Shown one piece after another: positions 17,526-24,606 of a stretch of DNA of 64,000 nt (the stretch's first letter is position 1; each line of letters starts with the position of its first letter). The DNA is from Acidobacteriota bacterium (GTDB taxonomy: Bacteria > Acidobacteriota > Terriglobia > Terriglobales > Acidobacteriaceae), in the NCBI GenBank assembly GCA_021781495.1, contig JAJXWS010000005.1:1-64000 (forward strand). Direction: 5' to 3'. The position numbers and the translations under genes were made by a program. The notes below the pieces were generated by a model. It saw nothing but the letters and a program-made list of their open reading frames with translations, had not been told where the DNA came from and ran no database searches.

Positions 17526-17618
17526 TTGGCATCTCCCTTCCACAACTTCTGAACTCAACATTACCTTACGGGAAAGAGGGCGAGGCGGTTCCCTGCCGCT
17601 TGGCGGGGACGGCTGGCT

Positions 17619-18866
17619 CTAATTGCCGCGATAGGGGCTGCGGAGATATTTTCTGGCGGCATCGGCCCGTGAGGTTTTTGGCCCGGTGGCGATGACGGCC
17701 TGGTAGTCGCGGACCGCAAGCGAGCGCTCGCCGTCAAGGTCGCGGCATTGCCCGCCGGCGAGCAAGGAGCGCAGCTTCAACTCCGCGCCGACGTTCCGGG
17801 TCCAGGCTGCATCTTCATAGGCCTTTGCGGCCTCCCGGTAATGACGCTGACCGCGCAGGGCGTCGCCGAGGCCGAAGTATGCCAGTTCAAGCCGGGCTTC
17901 GGCGAAGTAGCCGGGCTTTGCGTTGGCGGCGAGGATCTCCTGGTATGCCTGGACTGCGCGCATGCCCTCGCCCGCATCCTTGCGCAGATTGGCTTCTTCC
18001 AGGCAGAAGAGGAAGTTGTGCGGATACTGGCTCTTGAGGCCGCGGACGACCTGGATCGCCTCCTGATATTTGGCTTCGCGGCGGAGAAAGAGCGCAATGA
18101 CAGTGCGGGCCTCAAGGCTGGTGATGGCACCACGATTGCCGCAGTCCTGGAGCAGCTCCATGCCGCGGGACTTGGAGCCGGTGACTCCGGCGAATCCAAT
18201 GAGGAGCTTGAAGGGCCAGGGCAAAGCTCCCACGACATACTCGTAGACACCGACGATGAGCTTGGCGTCCACGTAGTTGGGGTCGAGTTCGAGCACATGG
18301 GCCGCGTCGTCGCGGGCCTTCATGGCAAGGCGGAAACCGACGCTAAAGCTGCGCTCAACCATGGCCAGATAGGTGCACTTGAGGCTGCGGACCCAGCCGC
18401 GCGCGAAGAGTGCATCGATGTCGCGGGGGTTCCTGCTGAGACGCCAGTCGGCCTCGTGGATGGCTTCGTCGGTGAGCTGGAAGATGCGGTCTCGGGCTTT
18501 GGGGTCCTCCTCAGTGGCGTGGCGGCCGGTGAGGAAGCCATCGTTGGCGTAGAAGGTGGTATCGAGAAGATCAAGCCGGTAGAGCTCCTGGAAGATGACG
18601 GCATCGAGCAGCAGGGCCGTGCCCTGGGGGTCGCCGGGATGGTGGGCATGGAAGCGCTCGAAGCGCTCGACGGCACCGGGGTAGTCGAGATTGTAGAAGT
18701 GCTGGAAGGCCTCGCGGACGAGGGGGTCGTTGTTGAGGGGGTTGGTATGAACCTCAGACGACCAGGCCGGGACGACCATGCTCAGCAGGAGGATGATCCA
18801 GAAAGCCGTTCGTGCGCGAGAACTTTCTGCCTGCAAAAGAGGTTTCTCCTTCCTACCGTTCTGCAT
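17619..18866 (-). CDS. Exported tetratricopeptide-repeat protein
   Basis: 415 residues from ATG 18866. An alternative TTG at 18836 has a better ribosome binding site (AAGGAG, 8 bases) and would begin MQAESSRARTAFWII, giving a compact signal peptide (FWIILLLSMVVPAWS). The body is alpha-helical with TPR-like units (NDPLVREAFQHFYNLDYPGAVERFERFHAHHPGDPQGTALLLD; EARLELAYFGLGDALRGQRHYREAAKAYEDAAW). It probably acts as a periplasmic scaffold. It lies upstream of the zinc-ribbon/PspC gene on the same strand (93-base gap) and is divergent from the unknown gene at 19114. Confidence 0.72.
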   Translation of the reverse strand: MQNGRKEKPLLQAESSRARTAFWIILLLSMVVPAWSSEVHTNPLNNDPLVREAFQHFYNLDYPGAVERFERFHAHHPGDPQGTALLLDAVIFQELYRLDLLDTTFYANDGFLTGRHATEEDPKARDRIFQLTDEAIHEADWRLSRNPRDIDALFARGWVRSLKCTYLAMVERSFSVGFRLAMKARDDAAHVLELDPNYVDAKLIVGVYEYVVGALPWPFKLLIGFAGVTGSKSRGMELLQDCGNRGAITSLEARTVIALFLRREAKYQEAIQVVRGLKSQYPHNFLFCLEEANLRKDAGEGMRAVQAYQEILAANAKPGYFAEARLELAYFGLGDALRGQRHYREAAKAYEDAAWTRNVGAELKLRSLLAGGQCRDLDGERSLAVRDYQAVIATGPKTSRADAARKYLRSPYRGN

Positions 18867-19113
18867 GCCTGCCCACGGCCAGGTTTTCCGGAGCGATACG
18901 CTTACAAAGCTCTTGATTAAACAACACTTGGATGTTTGGCGCAAGCTGGGCTCCACTTCCCTTGCAGTTTGCCGCGCGACGCAGAAGGAAAATCTGCGTG
19001 TTTGACGTTCAGTAAATACAGAAGGCGTACATCCCGGGTCGGGTTCCTCCTGCTAGACCGAACCGATTCGCCGCAACTCACCCATAACCGCTTAACAAGG
19101 AACGAAAGAGATT

Positions 19114-19563
19114 ATGAAACGGCAAGAATGTCTGCGGCTCCTGCTCAATCAGGCTCAGTTTAACGGATTCGAGTTCCGCCCCTGGTACCAGGCTCACATC
19201 CAGCCCATGTGGCCGGGGACGGAGCAGGCATTGGCGGTACTAGCCTCAGAGGGGCGCTACTTCGCGATGCTCTTTTCCCAGGACTTTGCGCGGTGTTTCT
19301 GGCGCACGGGGGCAAACATCAGCTTCCGCGTGCCGTCGATTACCTATCCCCGCGTGAACAGCAGGGGCGAAGTCATCCAGGTGACGCGCAAGCCGTTTAC
19401 GCGGCGCACGGTGAAGCCGGATGTGTGGAAGTACCATCTGCGCGAGATGGCCGCATCAGAAGATCCAATCGATTACCTCTGCCGCTTTCTGCCGGCGCAG
19501 GACCAGGAGCGCGTGCTGGGGGCTGAGGAAGCGCCAGCCGTAGCACAGCAGATCTACTCCTAA
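19114..19563 (+). CDS. Uncharacterised 149-residue protein
   Basis: I do not recognise this protein. It starts with ATG after AAGGAACGAAAGAG, has no signal peptide or membrane segment, and is rich in Trp, Phe, Tyr and Arg (FEFRPWYQAHIQPMWPG, FSQDFARCFWRTG, PDVWKYHLREMAAS). Charge and composition suggest a small soluble globular protein. Coding support is good: in-frame GC3 pattern like its neighbours, a ribosome binding site, and a hairpin terminator about 90 bases downstream. It is flanked by a divergent TPR gene and by pyrF. Confidence 0.65.
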   Translation: MKRQECLRLLLNQAQFNGFEFRPWYQAHIQPMWPGTEQALAVLASEGRYFAMLFSQDFARCFWRTGANISFRVPSITYPRVNSRGEVIQVTRKPFTRRTVKPDVWKYHLREMAASEDPIDYLCRFLPAQDQERVLGAEEAPAVAQQIYS

Positions 19564-19650
19564 GCAGCGCAGGTTCCGGCACCGGCACGGAGGCTTCCTC
19601 CGGCCTTGCTCGTTCACACTCATCTGTCCCTGCAATCCATGAATGACAAG

Positions 19651-19681
19651 GAGCCTGCAACTTGGGTTGCAGGCTCTCTTT
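19651..19681 (+). terminator. Hairpin terminator before pyrF
   Basis: 11-bp stem GAGCCTGCAAC / GTTGCAGGCTC with a 4-base loop, followed by TCTTT. It ends the unknown gene at 19114 and separates it from pyrF. Confidence 0.85.
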
Positions 19682-19716
19682 ATGCACTCCGAAGGAAAAA
19701 CCGATAGGATTCTGAT

Positions 19717-20490
19717 ATGCCCATTCCTGAGCGGATGAACCCCAGCTTTGCCTTTGCGCCGCCTGCTCCGGACTCGCTGGAAGAGGCCCGGAAACGCCTG
19801 ATTGTTGCGCTGGACGTGCCCAACGCAGCGGCCGCCATGCAACTGGTGAACGAATTAGAAAACACCTGCCAGTGGTTCAAAGTGGGACTGGAACTGTTTG
19901 TGGCCGGGGGGCCAGCGGTGCTGGAGCCGCTGGTGAAGCGCGGACACTCCGTGTTTCTGGATTTGAAGTTTCACGATATTCCCAACACTGTGGCGGGAGC
20001 AGTGCGCTCTGCCGCGGCGCTGGGTGTGCGGATGATGACGCTGCATGCGGCGGGCGGTCCGGCGATGCTGGCGGCTGCGCGCGAGGCTCTGAACGGCGTG
20101 GAGAACCCACCGGAACTGCTGGCGGTAACCGTGCTGACCAGCATGGACGCGGCGCAGGTGAGCGCTGTTGGGGTAAACCGTGCGCCTGCCGGGCAGGTTG
20201 AGTTGCTGGCCCGGATGGGCCGGGATGCAGGGATGCGCGGCTTTGTGTGCTCTCCGCAGGAGGTGGCGAAGCTGCGCGAGCTTACGGGGCCGGAGGGCGT
20301 GCTGGTGATCCCCGGCATTCGCCCGGCGGGTGCCGGAGTGGGCGACCAGAAGCGCGTTGCGACACCCGGAGACGCGCTCCGAAAGGGCGCCAGCTACCTG
20401 GTGGTCGGCCGGCCGATTACGCAGGCTCCCAACCCGGCCGAGGCGGCCGAGGCGATTCTGCGGGAGATGGCTGAAGCGCTGAACGGCTGA
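19717..20490 (+). CDS. pyrF: Orotidine 5'-phosphate decarboxylase
   Basis: 257 residues, TIM-barrel enzyme that makes UMP from OMP in pyrimidine synthesis. Motifs: LIVALDVPN with the first substrate-binding Asp, WFKVGLELF, the catalytic Asp-x-Lys-x-x-Asp array in FLDLKFHDIPNTV (Asp82, Lys84, Asp87), MMTLHAAGG, and the phosphate-binding end LVIPGIRPAGAG plus YLVVGRPITQAPNP. The ATG follows AGGA about 9 bases upstream. No other pyr gene is adjacent. The ORF ends 13 bases before a bidirectional terminator. Confidence 0.95.
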   Translation: MPIPERMNPSFAFAPPAPDSLEEARKRLIVALDVPNAAAAMQLVNELENTCQWFKVGLELFVAGGPAVLEPLVKRGHSVFLDLKFHDIPNTVAGAVRSAAALGVRMMTLHAAGGPAMLAAAREALNGVENPPELLAVTVLTSMDAAQVSAVGVNRAPAGQVELLARMGRDAGMRGFVCSPQEVAKLRELTGPEGVLVIPGIRPAGAGVGDQKRVATPGDALRKGASYLVVGRPITQAPNPAEAAEAILREMAEALNG

Positions 20491-20503
20491 TACAAAAGAC
20501 AGC

Positions 20504-20530
20504 AAAGCCCGGCGAGATGCCGGGCTTTCT
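20504..20530. terminator. Bidirectional hairpin terminator after pyrF
   Basis: 10-bp stem AAAGCCCGGC / GCCGGGCTTT with a 5-base loop, followed by CTT on the plus strand. On the minus strand the hairpin is followed by GCTGTCTTTTG, serving the convergent zinc-ribbon gene. Confidence 0.85.
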
Positions 20531-20555
20531 TGTGTGCCCAAACTGCAGGCAGAAC

Positions 20556-20735
20556 TTAAAGTTTCTCGTAGAAGTCGCAGGCAGAGCAGGAGATGTAAAC
20601 GCCGCCGGGCACTCCGCGCTCACGGTCTTTGACGCGCTTGACGATGCGCGTGGGCTTGCTGCACTTGGGACAGTCGGTCGACTTCGTCGTGTCCATTACC
20701 TTCTTACGATCTGCGGTCTTGGCAATTTTGGCCAT
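20556..20735 (-). CDS. Small zinc-ribbon protein
   Basis: 59 residues from ATG 20735 (MAKIAKTADRKKVMD). AAGGAG lies about 13 bases upstream, and the track start is 13 codons longer. A basic N-terminus precedes a zinc ribbon with CPKC and CSAC knuckles separated by about 25 residues (DCPKCSKPTRIVKRVKDRERGVPGGVYISCSACDFYEKL). The size and ribbon suggest a nucleic-acid-binding or ribosome-associated accessory protein; no function is established. It is convergent with pyrF. Confidence 0.65.
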   Translation of the reverse strand: MAKIAKTADRKKVMDTTKSTDCPKCSKPTRIVKRVKDRERGVPGGVYISCSACDFYEKL

Positions 20736-20900
20736 GGTTCGGGTGTTTCTCCTTATTGGGGTGTCTCTGCTCACGCGCGCAAGGCTGGCTTGCAGGCGGC
20801 TTCAACGGCGCGGTCGTACCAAGGCCTCTGATCGCAATGGGATTGCACCGAGGCAGGCGCAACTCGCTCCAACAAGTTTACATGAAGTGCGCAAACTGCC

Positions 20901-22247
20901 CTACTGCGGCTGACTGGCGGCAGCGGACGGCGTGTCTGAAGGAGCTGCGGGGGCGGGAACGGGGGCCGTGGCAGGCGCGGTTGCAGGCTGCGTTGCCGGT
21001 TGCTGCGTGGCGGGCGCGGTGGTGCCGGACTGTCCCTTTGACGCGTCCTTTGACTGGTCCTTTGGTTGGTCTGCGGGCTTTTCTTTCGGGAACTGCACGG
21101 GCTTCATGACTCCAACACGCTGATTGTCCGTGGGCAGCTTTTCCCCAGGGTTACGCAGGCTGGGCGGGGCGGCTGCCGATTGCGTGTTGGGGTCGCGCTG
21201 GACGTCGCCGAGCTGGATGGTGCGCGGCGCGGCGGTGGCTTCCAACGGGGTTCCATCGGTACGCATCAGGCCTTCGACTTCGTCGTTGGTGAAGACCTCA
21301 ACCGGCTTGCCGACCTTGGCAATTTCAAGCCCGATGACGCGGTTGCCGTTGATTTTGACGAAGTCGACATCCTCGGGCGGCTTGCCGTAGATCCAGACTT
21401 CGATGGGCATCTGCCCGACCATCTCGCGGACCTTGCGCTCGGGGCGGCCTTTGGCGAAGAGCACCATGTCTGTGCTCATGCCGACTAGGACGTTGTGCTC
21501 GAGTATGGCGGCCTTGAGCCGGGGAGGAAGCGTGTCTGTGTATGCCTGCAGTGGCGTCTTGACGCCGAAGGAGATGAGAGGTGCGAGAAGCGCCTGCACG
21601 TCTTTGCCGGTGAGGTCGGGAATGTAGTTGGGAAAGACGAGCGTCAGGCGGGCGCCGGTGGGATCGGGATCGTCAGTCTGCACGACGGGGTTGAGCATGG
21701 GGCCGGCTCCGATCTCAACGTGACGCAGAAAGCGATGCTTGCGGTCTGGGCCGCCATTGAGCTGGAAGATGATGCGGGAGCCATCGACCTTAACGTCGGT
21801 AATCACGACACGATCGCCGGGCTGGGCGCAGATGCCTTTGGCGGTAACCATGGAGAGGTAGCCCTCACCGGCGGGGTCGAGCTTGCCATTGGCGACGAGC
21901 GTGAGCCCCTTGCGTCCGCGCGGCATGGGACGCATGGCAAAGCCCTGCTCCGACTGCAAGGCGCGGATGAGCGCCTGGCGGCCGCGGGCGTCGAGGCGCG
22001 TTTTGCTGAGGGTTACGCTGGTGGGCTGGATCTGCGCGAAACGCCGGTCGACGTAGGCCGGAGAGGGCTTATTGTCTGCGGTTGCGTTGCCGTTACGGTC
22101 AATCGTGATGACCTGGGAGAAGCCGCCAGCCGCGCAGGAGAGCAGGATCAGTGCAAGCACGGCCCGCACACCGTTCCCGAGAGAACGCTGAACCGGTGCC
22201 GTGGAAACTCGACGTTGCTCCTGGTGCGCACAGACAATGCTTTTCAT
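20901..22247 (-). CDS. Exported protein of unknown function with a possible SmpA/OmlA-like segment
   Basis: 448 residues from ATG 22247 with GGGAGGG 5 bases upstream. An N-terminal signal or anchor (GVRAVLALILLSCAAGGFSQ) is followed by a beta-rich middle domain. One segment (NVLVGMSTDMVLFAKGRPERKVREMVGQMPIEVWIYGKPPEDVDFVKINGNRVIGLEI) follows the SmpA/OmlA (BamE-like) pattern: G-M-s-x-x-x-V near a helix, then WIYG and a following strand. This is inference from pattern only. The C-terminal ~90 residues are low complexity (Pro, Ala, Thr, Gln: QQPATQPATAPATAPVPAPAAP), typical of a cell-wall-spanning or disordered tail. It follows the CPBP gene by 130 bases. Confidence 0.7.
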   Translation of the reverse strand: MKSIVCAHQEQRRVSTAPVQRSLGNGVRAVLALILLSCAAGGFSQVITIDRNGNATADNKPSPAYVDRRFAQIQPTSVTLSKTRLDARGRQALIRALQSEQGFAMRPMPRGRKGLTLVANGKLDPAGEGYLSMVTAKGICAQPGDRVVITDVKVDGSRIIFQLNGGPDRKHRFLRHVEIGAGPMLNPVVQTDDPDPTGARLTLVFPNYIPDLTGKDVQALLAPLISFGVKTPLQAYTDTLPPRLKAAILEHNVLVGMSTDMVLFAKGRPERKVREMVGQMPIEVWIYGKPPEDVDFVKINGNRVIGLEIAKVGKPVEVFTNDEVEGLMRTDGTPLEATAAPRTIQLGDVQRDPNTQSAAAPPSLRNPGEKLPTDNQRVGVMKPVQFPKEKPADQPKDQSKDASKGQSGTTAPATQQPATQPATAPATAPVPAPAAPSDTPSAAASQPQ

Positions 22248-22377
22248 GGGACCCTCCCATGGTTGTCTCAAGCATCTCGCAAAAGGAAGTTCGCATCAAG
22301 GGGTGGGGTCACTTCCCTTTTGAGCGGGCGGAAAAGGACGAGGGCAGAACGGACGATATCAACGCGATCAACGCTGG

Positions 22378-23403
22378 CTAGGACGCGGGTGGTTCGTCGG
22401 CCGGCTTTTCAGGGGCGGGCACTGGAGTTGCCGCGGGAATGATCTGCACAAGAGATGGTGCCGCCGGCTCGGCGCTGCCCATGGCGGCCTGATGCTGGCG
22501 CTGCGCTGCGGGCTCCAGATCGACGGCGATTCCGCCGGGGACGATCACCGGGGCGTTGTAGCGGAAATCGAGGTCGCGCGTGAGCCGGTAGACGAGGGGC
22601 AATGCTGCGAGGAAAACAAGAAAGGATATCCAGGTACCGTCGAGCCCGAAGCCGCCGCCAGTCAGCCAGAAAGGCCCCATGGGGTCGCCTTCCACGACGG
22701 AGGAGTGGCTGTTGACTCCGCTGACCGCGAGGCCAAAGAGGAGGGCACGACTGGCCTTCCAGCCAAAGTTGAGCCCCCAACTGAGCCAGAGCGCGCGGGT
22801 ACGCAGGTAGGCCAGCGAGAGCACCAGGCTGAACACGATGGACACGGCGAGGCTGGCGTGGCTGGCGCCGGGCAGCATGGCCTGCACGATGGCATACAAA
22901 AGGGCAAAACCAAGCGAGCCACCGATGGGGCCCATGGCCTTTACGAACCGCTGAAATGCATAGCCGCGAAAGGCGACCTCTTCGGCCATCACGGCGAGCG
23001 CGAAAAAGACGGTGTCCGCGAGGAGCCAGCCCCACGATGTGAGCTGAAGCGAAAGCACGGTGGCGATTCCGCCGACGAAGGTCATGGGCAGGACGCAGAC
23101 CACGGCGATTGCCCAACCGAGGGCGAGCCCGAGACCGGCCTCGCGCAGGAAACCGGGACGCAGCGGAAGTCCCTGCTCGCGAATGGCGTGCTGCTGGCCA
23201 TCAAAGAACGAACCGAAGACAGCGTAGCCAACCACAAGCAGAAAGAGCAGCATGGCCTGCTCCAGCAGCGGCGACCATGCATCGCTGGCCAGACCGGTGG
23301 CGCTGTGGTGCGCTACGGACCGCGCTACGAAGTAAAAGAGAACGGCGACAAGGAACTCAAGGTAGGCACGAAACCTGCCGCCCGAGCTCTGCGGTTCACT
23401 CAT
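22378..23403 (-). CDS. CPBP-family (CAAX protease-like) membrane protein lacking the histidine motifs
   Basis: 341 residues with about eight hydrophobic helices; ATG with AGGAG 6 bases upstream. The family's motif 1 is intact (AEEVAFRGYAFQRF: Glu141, Glu142, Arg146). In the segments where motif 2 (FxxxH) and motif 3 (HxxxN/B) belong, I read GFALLYAIV (Tyr170 for His) and WGLNFGWK (Asn212 for His, Lys216 for Asn). In CPBP enzymes those residues are needed for peptidase activity, so this may be an inactive or repurposed member. The C-terminal ~45 residues are Pro/Ala-rich. It lies between accA and the unknown exported protein on the same strand. Confidence 0.8.
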   Translation of the reverse strand: MSEPQSSGGRFRAYLEFLVAVLFYFVARSVAHHSATGLASDAWSPLLEQAMLLFLLVVGYAVFGSFFDGQQHAIREQGLPLRPGFLREAGLGLALGWAIAVVCVLPMTFVGGIATVLSLQLTSWGWLLADTVFFALAVMAEEVAFRGYAFQRFVKAMGPIGGSLGFALLYAIVQAMLPGASHASLAVSIVFSLVLSLAYLRTRALWLSWGLNFGWKASRALLFGLAVSGVNSHSSVVEGDPMGPFWLTGGGFGLDGTWISFLVFLAALPLVYRLTRDLDFRYNAPVIVPGGIAVDLEPAAQRQHQAAMGSAEPAAPSLVQIIPAATPVPAPEKPADEPPAS

Positions 23404-23479
23404 CGGCTACTCCTGACTGCAGGCTCCTGTTGCGAATCGTTTTGGCATCGCTATGCCGCGCGTCGTCCTGGTGGACCTT

Positions 23480-23521
23480 TGGATAAGCCACCAGAGCTAA
23501 TGGATAAGCCACCAGAGCTAA
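23480..23521. repeat. Perfect 21-bp tandem duplication at the 3' end of accA
   Basis: TGGATAAGCCACCAGAGCTAA occurs twice without a mismatch at 23480-23500 and 23501-23521. The second copy contains the accA stop codon (complement of CTA at 23518-23520), so the duplication sits at the gene end and the intergenic gap. Confidence 0.9.
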
Positions 23522-24363
23522 CCTTCTGTATAAAACTGCGCGATCTTGCGGAATTTTTCCTGACGGGTGGCAACGAGCGTATCAACGGGCAGTGCGCTCA
23601 AGTCTGCGAGATGCCTGGAGAGCACGGCGCTGAGGGTTTCCGCGGTTGCGACGGGATCCGAATGCGCTCCGCCGGGCGGCTCGGGGACGATCTCATCCAC
23701 GCAGCCGAGCGCGGCCACCTCAGGCGCGGCGATGCGCATGGCCTCCGCTGCCTGCTGCTTGAATGCGGCATCGCGCCACATGATGGCAGCGCAGGACTCC
23801 GGCGTAATGACGAAGTAGAGCGCGTTCTCCAGAATGAGCACGCGGTCACTGACGGCGAGCGCGAGAGCTCCGCCTGAACCACCCTCGCCGCTGATGACGG
23901 AGATGGTGGGAACGCGCAGGCGCGACATCTCCAGGATGTTGCGGGCGATGGCCTCGGCCTGACCGCGCTCTTCTGCTCCCAGACCGGGGAAGGCGCCGGG
24001 GAGATCAATAAAGCTGATGATGGGACGGCCGAACTTTTCGGCAATCTTCATGCAGCGAAGGGCCTTGCGATAGCCCTCGGGGTTGGGCATGCCGAAGTTG
24101 CGGCGGACACGCTCTTTGGTGGTGCCGCCCTTGCGGTTCCCGACGACCATGACCTCAGTGGCGCCGAGACGCGCCATACCGCAGGCCACGGCCTCGTCGT
24201 CAGCATAGGCGCGGTCGCCGTGAATCTCGCTGAAGTCCGTGAAGATTCGCCCGATCAAGTCCATAGGGTACGGCCGCTGGGGATGACGCGCCCTCTCGAT
24301 TCTGCTCCACGCAGGCGAAACGGCCTGCACCTCCGGGGAACTTGCTGTCAGCTGTTCGCTCAT
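23518..24363 (-). CDS. accA: Acetyl-CoA carboxylase carboxyltransferase subunit alpha
   Basis: 281 residues from ATG 24363 (MSEQLTASS; AGGT 5 bases upstream). The track ORF's extra 54 residues look like leader. AccA with AccD transfers the carboxyl group from biotin to acetyl-CoA to make malonyl-CoA for fatty acid synthesis. Motifs: RPYPMDLIGRIFTDFSEIHGDRAYADD, RNFGMPNPEGYRKALRCMKIAEKF, FIDLPGAFPGLGAEERGQAEAIARN, and SGEGGSGGALALAVSDRVLILENALYFVITPESCAAIMWRDA. The N-terminal helical region is shorter than in E. coli AccA (319 residues). No accD is adjacent. A TTGTCG-N17-TAGAAT promoter lies about 65 bases upstream of the start. Confidence 0.95.
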   Translation of the reverse strand: MSEQLTASSPEVQAVSPAWSRIERARHPQRPYPMDLIGRIFTDFSEIHGDRAYADDEAVACGMARLGATEVMVVGNRKGGTTKERVRRNFGMPNPEGYRKALRCMKIAEKFGRPIISFIDLPGAFPGLGAEERGQAEAIARNILEMSRLRVPTISVISGEGGSGGALALAVSDRVLILENALYFVITPESCAAIMWRDAAFKQQAAEAMRIAAPEVAALGCVDEIVPEPPGGAHSDPVATAETLSAVLSRHLADLSALPVDTLVATRQEKFRKIAQFYTEG

Positions 24364-24427
24364 CGCTACCTGGCTTGGCACCGGATGGGTTCCAAGACAG
24401 AGGGAACCGGCCGGTGGCACAACAGTG

Positions 24428-24456
24428 ATTCTACGGTTCCCGGGCGCTTGCGACAA
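24428..24456 (-). promoter_or_regulatory. Sigma-70 promoter of accA
   Basis: On the minus strand TTGTCG (24456-24451) and TAGAAT (24433-24428) are separated by exactly 17 bases. This would give a leader of about 57 bases before the accA ATG. Confidence 0.65.
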
Positions 24457-24606
24457 ATCGGAATCAGGAGAGGTACCGATTTGGACAGGGACTCGGACCG
24501 GGAGAGACGCAATGGCAGACGGCAACGGTCAGCTAACTGAGGGATAGTATAGTTTTCCTAAATCGCCGCATGCGCGATTCAAAACCCATCTGAACAAAGA
24601 GGGAAC

